Origin: Lytechinus variegatus | Lineage: Eukaryota; Echinodermata; Echinoidea; Temnopleuroida; Toxopneustidae | DNA length: 64,000 nt | Assembly (NCBI RefSeq): GCF_018143015.1 | Contig: NC_054746.1 | Span: 18,281,532 to 18,345,531, forward strand | Direction of reading: 5' to 3' | Part shown: positions 1-12,418 of the stretch, one piece after another | Position numbering within the stretch: the stretch's first letter is position 1 | Layout of the letters: each line of letters opens with the position of its first letter | Notes under the pieces: model-generated | Databases searched by the model: none | What the model was told of the DNA's origin: nothing | What the model saw: the letters and a program-made list of their open reading frames with translations, nothing else | Translations under genes and position numbers: made by a program

Positions 1-1572
1 TCAAACAAAATAATGAAAGCTTGATGTGCGAGCTAAAAAATTGTGTGCAAATTGATATCAAGACTGGATATATTACATATATTATTAAGTGTCATTTAAC
101 CCTTTTGAATGGGATTCATTACACAGGTAATGCGAGCGCAAAGCGCAAGCGAAAAATTTTATATAAAGTCTTTTTTTCAATTCTTCCCCCACTTTTTTTG
201 TTCCTTTCGGGGTCGGGCCAGTCGTTACGAGGCTGTAAATTACACATCATGGGTAAAATACCTCTTTATTACTTTTCTTTCTGTTTTCGTAGTTTCTATC
301 AAGGTAAAGAGTAAACTTTTTCTGCAGGTTGTCAAAAAATAGGGAAAGCCAGGGCCGGATCGGCCCCCTCCTGGATCCGCGCCTGACCATGATCGTAAAC
401 GTGCTTAAATGACATCATTTGGTACATGCGTGAAAATCCACGGGCATATACATCTGTACAGTCGCATGGTTTTAACAGGGAATTCACAGAATTATCTCTC
501 AACTCCCTGGTTCTCATAATGACCAATGTACATTTGCATGTGTGATTATTCCTACTGCTCTAATTTGTTATCACAATGAATGTGGAGAGATTAAAAAAAC
601 AACCTGATAATGAGTTATGATGAGGAGACATCACTGAGCCAATCCCCAGTATTACAAAGATGTAATTGATGTCTTATTATTTCATTTTGTATACTTCTAT
701 ACTTTATTTTGACTTACTACTATCCTATGGCTAGTTAGGTAGCTCCATGCAATTACTAAAATATTAAAAATTGTTTGAACTTGAAATTAAAATAATAGTC
801 GACCATAACAGCACTCAGAAAAACTTTTGAAAAAGGGCACGACCAATTTGATAATAATTATCATTATAATAATTACTTACTTGTTATAATTACATGTAGG
901 TTTCAAATTATATTATTTATTACATAATATTTTTTATATATAAATTGTTCTTCAAAACGGCATTTTGTAACACTGCTTATCAAAGGTACGTCATAACGAA
1001 GCAGTTCAAGGGTCAAGCCTATTGTATTTGTGGTGTTTACAAATGGATCTAGGGATCTACACGAGATCGGTCTGGTAAGAAACCTCTCATTTTTCATATT
1101 TACACTAAAATAATTTTAATCCCTTCATACGCAAAAGACGTGTGAAGGGTCATAGATAAATACAATAAAGAAAAACACACCGATTTCACCCTCTAAAAAT
1201 GGATTTCCTCGGGAAATCCATCTGGGTGTATAGGTATTGCTTATGCATATATGGCAAGGGTTTCAAGGCTCCATGATGAAAAAGTATAGAGTCTATGTAA
1301 TGTAAAAATATTTTAAAATGATGTAGTCTTCAAGGCTAATCAGGAACGATCCTAGACAGCTGGCAGCCGTCTGTTTCGAGGAGTTTTTTAACAGTTTTCT
1401 CCTCGTACACTATATTTCATTAAAATATATAAAAAGAACTGGACCAAAATAAAGACTGTTATTCTGTTTTGGCCTGAAAAGCACCAAAACAGGAAAAAAT
1501 AAACTTAAAAGGACAAACACAGTGATCTACTTTGGCTGTCGTGCAACTCCCATTTCCTTGGTTTATCCGAAC
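1..1572. other. no gene seen; scattered repeat fragments
   Basis: A single copy of the GCGAGCGC-type motif lies at about 130-152. A fragment around 350-390 (GGATCGGCC...GGATCCGCGCC) resembles the end of the hAT-like family at 60.0 kb. A short hairpin (CGAGGAG...CTCCTCG) lies at 1377-1408. No exon-like frame with splice sites was recognised. Confidence 0.6.
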
Positions 1573-1576
1573 TTAA

Positions 1577-2157
1577 AGGGGAATGAAACCTTCAGAATAA
1601 GTAGGCTTGTGTCGAAACAGAAAAATCAAAGAATACGAACTAAGAAAGTTTGAGAAAAATCGGACAAATAATGAGAAAGTTATGAGCATTTGAATATTGC
1701 AATCATTAATGCTATGGAGATCCTCCCATTGGCAATGCGACAAGGATGTGTGATGTCACACAACTTTCCCTTTGATGGACTATGAAATACCCTCAAAATG
1801 TCTCTTTCTCTTTCTTTTCTTGTGGTGATACAAACTATTTGTCCATGGTGTATTCTTTAAAAATCTGTATTACATGCCCTCCTATAAAAAGAACACATGA
1901 TCTACTGATAGATGTGATAAAAGAGGCAATTTAAGTGAAATATATACTAAAGTAATGAGGAGAGTTGTTCACAAGTGACATCACACACTGTTGTCGCATT
2001 GCCAAGTTGAGGATCTCCAGAGCATTAGTGAACGCAATATTCAAATGCTCATAACTTTCTCATTATTTGTCCAATTTTTCTCAAACTTTCGTTGATCTGT
2101 TTCAATGGTTTTTCTGTTTTCACACAAGCTATCTTGTTCCAAAGGTTTCATTCTCCT
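1577..2157. mobile_element. TTAA-flanked MITE, family A, intact copy
   Basis: The 581-bp element begins AGGGGAATGAAACC, ends GGTTTCATTCTCCT and has TTAA on both sides (1573-1576, 2158-2161). Long inverted ends continue inward (AAAAATCAAAGAA versus the opposite orientation; CAAATAATGAGAAAG versus CTTTCTCATTATTTG). TTAA duplication is typical of piggyBac-type transposition. No ORF is present, so it is non-autonomous. A second copy is split at 44.95-51.35 kb. Confidence 0.8.
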
Positions 2158-2226
2158 TTAATACTTAAACGTATGGCCATTGAGTCCCTGTACAGATCAA
2201 GCTAGAACTTCGGCCTCTGTATTTGA

Positions 2227-4330
2227 AGAGTTTAGTTGCAAAAGGGGTTAGGTCCACTTTGGACCATTCTGAGAAAAAACATGGTTTTAATTCTCTCTTA
2301 TTGTAATATTCTTATGAGAAACTCAATTGTCATGATGTACTACTCTACAAGCCTTGAAATAAGCAGCTGCAGACCAGGGGCAATTTTTCCAAAAAAATTG
2401 CCCCTGGCTCATGGGCTTTTTACAGGAACCCGGGGCAGTTTTCTGGTTCCAGGGGTAATTTTCTGGAACAAGGGGCAGTAAAAAAAAAGAAGAATATAAT
2501 GGTGAATCACACTGCAAATTTGTTTATAGTAAACACAACTCCCGCAATTTTTTAATTAGTACATGAATAGCATGCTAATAGGCTAACACTTAAGAAATCA
2601 GATTTAAATGTTTAAGTGTGTTTTGACACCCTCACTCCACATCCCCCTTACAACACTGCATATTTGTTTATAGTAAACACAGCTCCCGCAATTTTTTAAT
2701 TAGTACATGAATAGCATGCTAATAGGCTAACACTTAAGAAATCAGATTTAAATGTTTAAGTGTGTTTTGACACCCTCACTCCACATTCCCGTTACAACCA
2801 CACATGGGCTTATTTATTTTTCATCTTTAATGAACCAAGAACAACCCCCAAAAACCAAAAAAAATCTAAATAAAAATGTTAAAAGAGAGAGATGTAGAAA
2901 GAGACAATTCAGATCAAATAATAATAAATTTTGAAAAAATAAATAATTTTAACTTTTTTTTCATGGTTAGAATCACAGGTGTGGGTGAGTGTTTGTGTGT
3001 GATTGAGACTGTGAGGTGCACTTGGATTGCATATCAATTATTTTAAAGAAATGAAATCAATATCTAACTCAGTGTCTTCAAATTCCAGCACATTGCCATA
3101 GGCTATGTACAAGTATTGTAGGTTCATGTACCTTAAATCTTAAAGTTATTTGAAAACGCAGATCTCCACAGAAAATGTGTTTCATTCCGGGAGTCTAAAT
3201 TCGGTGAAAATGTATTCATTAATAACTTAAATATTCATCACAATGAAGAAATCATAAAGTTTTTTGATGGTTTTCAAAAATTAACATGAAATCTAAACTC
3301 TATCTGAAACGGAAAATCACCATCACTTAGGCCATTACTAATAGAATTCTCACCCAGAGCTCCGGCAGAGAACATGAGCTCAAACTGGGTAGCTGCACCA
3401 CACTCAAGTGCACAGCGTCCTCCTATATTTTTTTTTTTAAATGGAGCCTTGTTTGATGATTTATTGTCTCACACCCCTCTCCAAGAAAGAAATTAAAAAA
3501 GCTATAATTCACAAGTATAAGTTAAGTGACTTTGGATCAATAAGGCTCCGTTTTGACAAGCAAAGTCGGCGACTGTGAGGACAAAAGACTCGCACATCCT
3601 ATGTTCTGTGAACAGAGATTTATCTCCTGTGCAATTCAAATTACTATATCAGAGAATTGTGATATCTCAACTGGAAATAAGTGCATTAGAAATTGCACGT
3701 GGTGAAGTATAGAAAAACTGTTACACGTGCACATGTCTTACCAAAAAAAAGACGGACGTAGCCATGGTTCTATGGACGTACGGTAGCTCACTTTTCATGG
3801 TACAGAAAAAAAGACGCACTTGGCAATTTGAAACTGCTTATCGTAAATTGAAAATTTTACTTGATTTTGGCTTATGATATGGCTTCACTGCTCACTCAAG
3901 GCGGGCGCAATTACCTGGAAAATATTTGTGCCCGGCCATCAAAATTTTGATGATTTTGGGGCTTTATGGGCGCAATTGATGGCTTTATGAGCGCGAATTT
4001 GCGCTCAGCGCCCGCTTATTTCAAGGCTTGCTACCCTATCATGTGAACATAAAATTGGGTTTAAAAGAAATCTACCTGTCTTCAATTTTTTTCTATATAT
4101 TTTTAAAAAAAGTATCATTATGAACCTAATCCCTTTTACAAGTAAACTGAAATAAAATCCAATCTCTTTTTATTAAAAAAGTTATTTTTCTTTGCCACTT
4201 TAATTCATGTTTTCATTTGAATTTCAAATTTTTTTTGGTATCATCAGAGTGACTAAAAATTTAGAGGTTTAGAGACAGAAAATAAAATACATGAAAAATT
4301 GACCTAACCCCCTCTTGACAAATGAGTTCT
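2227..4330. repeat. possible larger element bounded by GGGGTTAGGTC ends
   Basis: TTGCAAAAGGGGTTAGGTC at about 2236 faces an imperfect inverted counterpart (GACCTAACCCCCTCTTGACAA) near 4300. The stretch between holds the 144-bp duplication and AT-rich sequence without a gene. Boundaries are uncertain. Confidence 0.35.
2519..2806. repeat. tandem duplication, 144-bp unit, two copies
   Basis: The sequence from TTTGTTTATAGTAAACACA at 2519 repeats from 2663 with very few differences (ACAACTCCC versus ACAGCTCCC, ATCCCCCTT versus ATTCCCGTT). Such near identity suggests a recent duplication. Confidence 0.9.
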
Positions 4331-4344
4331 TTAGAGGAGTTTTG

Positions 4345-4720
4345 TTGCAAAAGGGGTTAGGTCTACTCAAAGAAAATAATTTTCTTAATTCTCCCATATT
4401 GCAATATTCTTATGCGAAATTGAATTTTCACAATAACAATACCCTTCCATGAGAACATAAAATTGGGTATAAAAAATCTGTCTTCTAATTTTTGTGATAT
4501 TCTTTTCCAAAAAAAATCTGTGTGGACCTAACCCCTTTTGGAACTAAACTGAAATGGACCTAGACCTAACCCCTTTTGAAAAAAAGTGATTTTTCTTTGC
4601 CATATTAGTTCACGTTTTAAAAATAGGAATTTCAACTATTATTTGGTTTAGAGCTGCTAAAAATCTCATAGGGACATAAAAATCAAATTTGATGAAAAAT
4701 GGACCTAACCCCTTTTGCAA
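4345..4720. mobile_element. MITE with perfect 19-bp ends TTGCAAAAGGGGTTAGGTC
   Basis: The left end TTGCAAAAGGGGTTAGGTC at 4345 and its exact reverse complement ending at 4720 bound a 376-bp, non-coding element. The inner motif CCTAACCCCTTTT recurs near 4525 and 4566. It abuts the right end of the possible larger element of the same family. Confidence 0.6.
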
Positions 4721-4780
4721 GTGAGCTCTTCATTTGGTGAGTGGAGCCAACGAAGTTCAATGGAACAACAAATTTAACTG

Positions 4781-5087
4781 GGGCCGATTGCACGAAAGGG
4801 TCTTTGCAAGGACCGTCTTTCGTGTCGCCCATCTTTTATGATGCGCCATGTGAAACGCATTTTAAATAAATCACCTGCAAACATATTCCATTCGTCCATA
4901 AAATTAGCAAAATATTTGTTTATAAAATGATGTGATATATCATGAAATTGTATAAAATTTGATTTAAAAGCAAGCTAACGAATCTTATTCTTTATCATAA
5001 ATTTCAGAAACACCCCGCTTATAGCATATCATAAAAGATGGGCGACACAAAAGACGGTCCTTGGAAAGACCCTTGCAATCAGCCCCT
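4781..5087. mobile_element. palindromic MITE, ends GGGGCCGATTGCACGAAAGG
   Basis: The first about 60 bases (containing GTCTTTGCAAGGACCGTC and CATCTTTTATGAT) return in reverse complement at 5027-5087. The interior is AT-rich and non-coding. A solitary end of the same family is at 7047-7083. Confidence 0.75.
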
Positions 5088-5286
5088 AATTCCTGGGGCG
5101 GATCCAGCCTTCGCCAATAGGGGGGCCCGGAATTTTTTTCAGCCATATTTTCCCCGATCGGCCACTCGAATATGATATTTGCCGGGATTTTTGGTTTCTT
5201 TAAAGGGGTAGTCCTATTAGTCACTTCTTAGCTTTATTCTTATGAATAAACATAAATATATAATACCATAATCCTTATTTATATAA

Positions 5287-6800
5287 TGCGAGCGCGAAGC
5301 GCGAGCTATTTTTTTTGGGGAATCTTATGTACTTTATTCTAAAAGTTTTGAACATTCTGGCCAATCCTGAAAAAAGATGTGTATGCAAGTGAATAATTAT
5401 TACGAACGTGAAGCGCGAGCAGAAATGAACTAATGGAAAAGGTACTGTTAAGGTCTTGCTTGCAGTTAGCCATGAAGACGTTACATATTTTAAAAATATC
5501 AAATAATGCGAGCGCGAAGCGCGAGCTGAAATTTTTTGACATTTTTACCTAAGGAATGGAAATTCTAAGCACTTTTTGTAACTTAACAGAATACGTATTT
5601 ATAACTAAACGATTGGCGTGAGCAAAAAATTTCGAGATTTAGACCTACTGAACGAGACACTCTATTCAAGTTTTGTAAATCATGAAAAGGATGAGGAACT
5701 GGGGATCTTCCTTATATTAATAATGCGAGCGCAGAGCGCGAGCGGAACATTTTTATATACGTTTTGAGCTGATCGAAAACGTATCTGTTATGGACTGCTT
5801 GAACTTAGCCATGAAGACGTTATATATTTAAACATTCAAATATTGCCAGCGCGAAGCGCGAGCTGAAAATTTTTGACATTTCTACCTGAATAATGGAAAT
5901 TTTAAGCACTTTTTGTAATCGTGGAAAGGATAAGACAAAAATTGAACATTATTGATGAGGGCGCGAAGCGCGAGCGGAAAAATTCTGGACGCTCTATTCA
6001 TGTTTTGTAAATCATGAAAAGGTTAAGCTATTGGAATTTTTCATACATGAATAATGCGAGCACAAAGCGTGAGCAGACAATTTTTTATATTGTTATATCT
6101 GAAACTGGATAATTATTTAAATGGAGAACAAGCTGTGTATCTGAATAAATGTGTGTTTCAGATATCGACCTAGAATTTGGGTATTCTAAATACCTTTTTT
6201 TACCATGAAAATCAATAAAGCGAGTGCACAGCGCGAGCTAAAAAAATATATGATATTCAGATCTGAAAAGGGGTCACTTTAAGCTCTGTATTGCAAGCAC
6301 TTTGTGGAAAAATTGTGAGGTGAAAAAGGATCACAGTTAAAACAGAGCTGATATTTTTCATTATTGTTACTTTGAGTTTTGACATAGGACCGGGATATTC
6401 TATAAGGACATTATGTCATCATAAGAAAATGATGACTATCTTCCTATTTCTCTTCCTAAGCATGAGAGCGCGAAATCTATTAATATTATGGCCTGAAAAC
6501 TGGACATTTAAAGCACTTTTGTAATTATGCATAAGATGCATGAGTTTAATATCTATCAATGCGAGCGCAAATCGCGAGCAGAAATTTATGATTAATTGTC
6601 ATCAAATGGTGATTTTAAGTAGTTTGTTTTAGAATTAATATTGAGATATACATAACTCACTAATCAAAATACAAGCGTGCAGCGCTAGCTGATACGTTTT
6701 GACAATCTGACCTAAATAGTGGTAGTTTGAGAACTTCGTGGAATACAGGAAAATAATAGGTAAATCAAATTTTGCGAGTGCGCAGCGCAAGCAGAAATTG
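5287..6800. repeat. degenerate tandem array with GCGAGCGCGAAGCGCGAGC cores
   Basis: About eleven cores lie near 5287, 5404, 5507, 5723, 5845, 5957, 6057, 6221, 6561, 6671 and 6773. Each is followed by GCTGAAATTTTTGACATTTT-like sequence and roughly 100-250 bases of AT-rich spacer. The core contains GCGC-GAA-GCGC, a perfect short hairpin, and in several copies GCGAAGC itself. Related arrays occur inverted at 48.83-49.37 kb inside a hAT-like element. Confidence 0.85.
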
Positions 6801-6901
6801 TTAATATTCAGACCATAAAACAGAAATCTTTACACTTAAAAAAAATTTGTAAATTAAACAAAATAATGAAAGTTCAATTTCCCAGCTGAAATATGTTTTG
6901 T

Positions 6902-7039
6902 ATATAAAATTTTCGCTCGCGCTATGCGCTCGCATTGCCGTTAATATTGACTTCAGAATTTGATATTTTAAGGTCCATATTGAGCAAGATATCACCTAAA
7001 CGGCAATGCGAGCGCATAGCGCGAGCGAAAATTTTATAT
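6902..7039. repeat. perfect 41-bp inverted repeat, 56-bp loop
   Basis: 6902-6942 and 6999-7039 are exact reverse complements, each carrying one GCGAGCGCATAGCGCGAGC core and the AAAATTTTATA tract. Perfect arms in an otherwise worn array suggest a recent inverted duplication or gene conversion. Confidence 0.85.
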
Positions 7040-7046
7040 CCCGACA

Positions 7047-7083
7047 TGTCCTTGCAAAGACCCTTTCGTGCAATCGGCCCCGG
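7047..7083. repeat. solo end of the GGGGCCGATTG MITE family
   Basis: CCTTGCAAAGACCCTTTCGTG followed by CAATCGGCCCC matches the reversed left end of the element at 4781. The other half is missing. Confidence 0.6.
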
Positions 7084-7857
7084 GCTCCCGCCCGCTACAC
7101 CACTCATTCCCTGGGTTATAGCGGTCTATGACTGTCGCTGCCCCACTGGTTGCCCGTATCGCGATCGGTACCGACGGGAGGCATGCGGGCGGTACTGGGA
7201 TTGCGCATCGTAAAAAGGGGCATGAAAATAAATGGCAAATGGTATTGAAGTAACTCGCACGGCTCATTTATAAGTCTTTGATTCATCCTTGTGCTCGAAC
7301 GTATTTGAACTTACTCTGCCTTCTTTTTCTTCTCCTTCTTCGTCCGTTTTCTCTTCTGTTTCCCTTCCATTTTTAAGATTTTTTTTTGTCTGGACTTACT
7401 TCGCTTTTCAACCCTTCACGATCACATGTGTGGATTGGGGTAAAATAAGTAGACAAATAAATAGGAAAATGTTTTTCTTACCCAATCTCATTGATGCCGA
7501 TTCCAGGGATCATGCACCTTCATTTTACTAAACATCTGTGAATTGACCTATGTTATGGATTTGATTTTTGTGCGAATTATATTCAAAATGAACATTTTAT
7601 AAGACTTGAATAACTTAATTGATATGTAACAGGGAACCGTTCTTGCGACGGCCGACGGGCAATCATGGGAAGCCCGGGTCATAAAGCAGGCCAAAAATTC
7701 ACGCCTCCTTTCACGATGATCATGATATATTCACAGGGTCCATCCATTTCAACCGAGCAAAGTATTCCCTTACCAATGATTGTTTATAATTTTTGGACTT
7801 TGTTTATTTTTTTCTTAACTCTGTATCTATCTACAACTATATCACGATCATTTATCT

Positions 7858-7960
7858 ATGATGATGATGATGATTATATCTACAACTATATCACGATCAT
7901 TTATAAGTCTATGATCATGATGATGATTATGATCATTATCATCACGGTCATTAGCAGCAG
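7858..7960. repeat. ATG/ATC-rich microsatellite
   Basis: Imperfect GATGATGAT and ATCATGATGATG runs, with a nearby duplication of CTACAACTATATCACGATCAT. The predicted ORFs here are repeat artefacts. Confidence 0.8.
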
Positions 7961-8029
7961 CATGCAGATCCAACATAATCATAACAGGTGCAGATCCAAC
8001 ATTATCCATGGATAGGATACGTATCTCAC

Positions 8030-11000
8030 TATCAAGCAAGCGCGAAGTGTAAGTGAGCTGATTTTTAAAAAAAATTTCTAACCTAAAGATGGTAGTTTTT
8101 AATGCTTTGTGATCATCTCATAAAAATAGACTCTTGAAAAGCGCAAATGTGCTGGGAGATCGATTGGGCCTATGTGTCCATGGGGCATATATGGGAACGA
8201 TTATTTAAGAGGGGCTGATGGGTTCTGTTTCGAAAAAAGTTTTCGCTCTAAAGTAAAGGATATTTCGGTCAAATTGATGCATTTTAACATACCAACCCGA
8301 CGTCCAGGAGGTGCTGCATAGGCCTATATGGTGTCAAAACATACGCATCACCCAAGAAAAATTATTAGGGTGCTTCACCCCTAAGCACCCTCGCTTGGAA
8401 AGGTCATGGTATTGACTAATTAACTTTTTAAATGGAATATTGTCTAAATATGCGTTGTCTGCCCCCCGGGCTGCCCCTTAAGTTTTTGTCTCATTATACG
8501 CTTCTGTCCCATAATCCTCATGAATAGGATACGCAATTATTAAACATGCAATGGGAGTGCGAAGCACGAGTCAAATATTATTTTAACCTGAAATAATTCT
8601 TCTTCTCCTCCTCATTTTTCTCCACCTCCTTCTTTATCTGAATAGCACAAGTTAGCATAACGCTGAAAATTTCATCGGAATCGGATGTAAAATGAGAAAG
8701 TTATTTCTACACAAAAATGTAGGATATGCATATAGGTATAAAGTACCACTTTTGTAGCGCCATCATCAGCATCGTCTGTAAACTAATTATCATCAGAGCC
8801 AAAGCTACCGCTTTCCCCACATCCCCTCATCTGCCATTGTTGTCATTATAATTACGGTCAAAATCATCATTATTGTCATCGTTAATGGCATCATTTATCA
8901 TGATCACAACCCATGTTATCATAATATCATCATTATCATTATCATCATCATCATCATCATCATCATCACAATCATCATCATCATGAGCATCATCATTATC
9001 ATAACCATTCCATTATCGTCCTTATCCGTATCGGGCAAAATAAAACAGTTACATGGGCAATTACGGTACATACGCAAATGAGAGAGTCGATTATGTCACT
9101 AAGTTACTATGAAATTTGTATTTGATTGCATCAATTTTCTTTTTGCAGATTTTACGATTACGAGACTCGTCACTCGTCGTCAAATCACAATTGGTTGAAA
9201 CTATATTGATTCGAAATGTTCAGGGATGAATCAAACTTTGTTTCACATCATATTGAGGAGAAAATTAAAATACTTATTTCATATCATTAAAGACAAGAGA
9301 ACTAGTTAATAGGTGACGTCATTGATTTCCTCATTTGTATACCGACGAAGATGCGCGTTTTGTTTAAAAAAATGAAACTTTTGAATGTCAAAACTTTCTT
9401 CTTTTACATCCGATTCTTTTCATTTTGTTTTCAACGTAATAAGTTTTTTTTCTTTTGTTCAAATGAATTTTCGATGAGGAAGCAGACTTCCCCTTTAAAT
9501 TATTCTTACCTTGATTGGATTGATCTGTGAAAAAGAAGAAATTCATTTTGGTTATGATAAATAAGAAATAAACTTTGACAAAAACACTTTACAATACAAT
9601 TCATTACCATTATTTGTTTATTCACTGAATGTTGGAAATACAGCATAATAAGGAAATTTTGTCATGATAGTTTCAGCGGCCACAACGCCAGTATATACTG
9701 TATATGAGGGAGAAGTGCAGTTAACAGTTCGATTATGGTAATTGCATGGTTCAATCGTTTCTTTCCCAATATACTTCCTTTCTCCTTCTTCTTCATCACT
9801 TGAAAACAATAAACTACTCTACATCATCTCTTCCTAATATCGACAATTAAAAAATGAAAACTATTTTACAGCAAATAACTCAGTCTTCAGGCTCCCAAAG
9901 TATATCACACTATCATTCCAGATATACCAAAGGTAAAACATCGAAGACCAAATACAATGATTGAATACAACTAATTATTGGCGAGAATTACAATGAACTT
10001 CGAACAACTTAATACTTTTTTTAAATGCTCTAAAACTTGTTATCCTCCCGTGTCTTTTAGTTAACTTTAATAAGTTATAAGTCGTATCAAATTTTGATTT
10101 TCGAAAAATTGTTTACTGAGGCTTCAAGCAATAGGAAAATATATTTACACGGAGATTTATTTTCTAATCTGCCTGGAGGTCTTGCGACTCAATGTTACTT
10201 TCAATTCTGCACAAGAATTAAAAAAAAACTGTTAGAGAAAATGGAAGAACTTACATCTTAGCAAGCTTTCTCTATATCTCGAGGTCTCTGTAAGAGATAG
10301 ATTAATAGAAGAGGGTGAGGTGAAAAAAAAAAACAAGTTTGACTCTATACAGGCCGATTACCAGAAGATATGTTTAATAAGAAGATAGAAATCTGGTTTA
10401 ATAATAATAACACAAACTGAAGTAACTCTCTATTTTGTTTAATACCGCAGTCAGAACAAAAACCGAAATCTATCTCAGATTGCATGTAAATAAATTGTAG
10501 GCTACTGATCTCTAGTGGCGTATCTAATGCATTTTATATACCTCAGACACCATAGACACCGTAAGGTGTACCCCTATCCCAACTGCACTAAAATAACTCT
10601 ATTGTAGTGTGGCGACAAATTCAATCTACTATTTCTTGCACATTCTGCTTATTAACAAAGCGCATTTCTTTTCCTGCGCACCCTTAACCTTGCATGCCCC
10701 CTTTGATCAAGGGTTACATTTATTTCAAATCAATGTTTAAGCCGTGCAATTTTACAAAAACTGGAATCCGATCATGCTTTTGAGAAGGTAATTTCAGAAC
10801 TACAAATGGATGAGAATAGTTCTGAGAGGAATCATATATGTGAGGAAGCAAGGCGATCATTGAGCTGTCAAAACTTAAAGCCTATAAAGATTTTTTTTTA
10901 TGTATCAAGGGGACATCAATCCTCTTGAAACATTTTGGGTCTTCTTTATTTTCTTCCTTTTGATCTTTATCTTTGACTTTTTTGGCATGTTTTTGCGCCC

Positions 11001-11330
11001 TCTCAAGTGCCGCCCGTGACACGTGCCTCCAAACACAACTGGTTCTCATTCGATATACTACAAACTCTTAAGCAGATTAATTCATTTTCTGAATACCATG
11101 AAACTTCGATTAATGGAATTAAAATATATACACAGATGCCAAATCCTTAATCGCTAAAAGCTTAAAGGTTTAGATGCTTGTTGATACAAATACAATGCAT
11201 TTTTAGGGGGGCATATCCTGTCTGATAAAGTAAAATACACAATCCTACACACATTTTAAATCAAATGATGCAGCCACACTTACAAACTGACTTAAAAACA
11301 CACAATACTCCATAACTGCAATAACGCTAA
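8030..11330. other. intergenic sequence, no gene seen
   Basis: Besides the ATC microsatellite there are single worn GCGAGCGC-type cores (about 8040 and 8553). A sequence near 9485 ends ACTTCCCCTTTAAA like a TTAA-MITE right end. No frame with convincing splice sites or family match was found. Confidence 0.6.
8925..9005. repeat. ATC/ATT microsatellite
   Basis: A run of ATC units with ATT interruptions. Confidence 0.9.
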
Positions 11331-11332
11331 GT

Positions 11333-11338
11333 TTTATT
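11333..11338 (-). terminator. polyadenylation signal of the minus-strand FABP-family gene
   Basis: TTTATT on the plus strand reads AATAAA on the minus strand, about 175 bases past the stop codon, which implies a short 3' UTR. Confidence 0.6.
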
Positions 11339-11510
11339 CATTGTCGAGTCACTTTCGCAGGGTAACTAGTGTTAAGCAGCTTTGCCCCACGAAATGAACC
11401 CTCATCAATTCTATTTCAAATTACACGAGAATCGGGTCGCAGTCGGATACCACTAGTCGGTTTACATAAACTCTCTCGATCCCGTCATCCCGCCTCGCGA
11501 AAGCTACATC

Positions 11511-12418
11511 CTATGCTTTTTCGAAGGCCACTTCGAATGAGACGTCACCCTTTGATACAATGGCTATCATCTTCCCTTCTCTGATCTCACGAACCATCTT
11601 GAAATCATTCTCAGCGGTGAACAGCAGTTTATCGCCCTCCCACGACGCAGTCACCTGCAAAGCAAAAGAAAATAATGACAATGATGCCATCACTAACGAA
11701 AAGAATCAGCAACGACGTACATGCAGGCCTATTAAAACGATGAGAATATTATAAAGTATGGACAATGTTGAAATCTCACGTCCCTCTGCAAATGAAGACA
11801 TCATTGATGCATGAACCAAGTAAACTGCTTTCGTGGTAAATACGCGTGACTAATTTACAGCTTACATATAGAGGAATGCTTTTTGGATATCAGATGAGAA
11901 TTCACACTTTCCTCTCCAAAATAATATAATCTTAATTTACTTGTTGCGTGAAACATACAATGATACTTTTGCAGATGATAAAGATGAATAATTCACGCGT
12001 CCCTCTGTAAAAGAAAATCTTCATTTACTTGATGCGCGGACTAAACAATAGAATCTTCTTGGTTAATACTAATTTGAAAGAGGAATGCTTTCTGGAATAT
12101 AGATAATTCATCCGTCCCTCTGCAAAAAGAGGTTTTCATTTACTTAATGCATGAAATATAGTTTACCGTCATCTTGGGTAGAAAGCCGACCAAGCTAGTC
12201 TCAAAGCTCTTCCCAACCTGGAAACTGTAGCTATTACTGCGTTCTGCAGTCTTGCTACATATCTCAAACTGATCTCCATCCTGTGTGATGTTGACTGTGA
12301 GTGTCTTGATCGGTAGACTGGGGCGGACCTCTGCAGGGATACCCATCGCATCCATTAGATCACTACTCAGCTCACCGTGACTCACCATCAACCACTCTCC
12401 GCTGAAGTCTGTAGGCAT
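11511..12418 (-). CDS. FABP/CRABP-family intracellular lipid-binding protein, two coding exons
   Basis: Coding exons are 12418-12167 (84 codons) and 11654-11511 (47 codons plus TAG), joined by a phase-0 intron (donor ACG|GTAAAC, acceptor TTTGCAG|GTG). The 131-residue product has the normal length of the intracellular lipid-binding family, a cytosolic ten-strand barrel that carries fatty acids, retinoids or similar ligands. It opens MPTDFSGEW, like CRABP MPNFSGTW, has the family strand ITQDGDQFEI, then VTASWEGDKL, and ends in EKA as many FABPs do. The single intron sits at the family's usual second intron position; the usual first and third introns are absent. The C-terminal Arg-x-Tyr that binds the ligand carboxylate is not recognisable (sequence around it reads FEVAFEKA), so the ligand may be unusual. 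The ATG is the first in-frame one after a good splice acceptor at 12450. The specific subfamily is not assigned. Confidence 0.88.

Noticed and set aside
5287-6800. CRISPR-like array of a GC-rich repeat
   Set aside because: Spacers are irregular, AT-rich and mutually similar, copies are degenerate, and the DNA is animal nuclear sequence.
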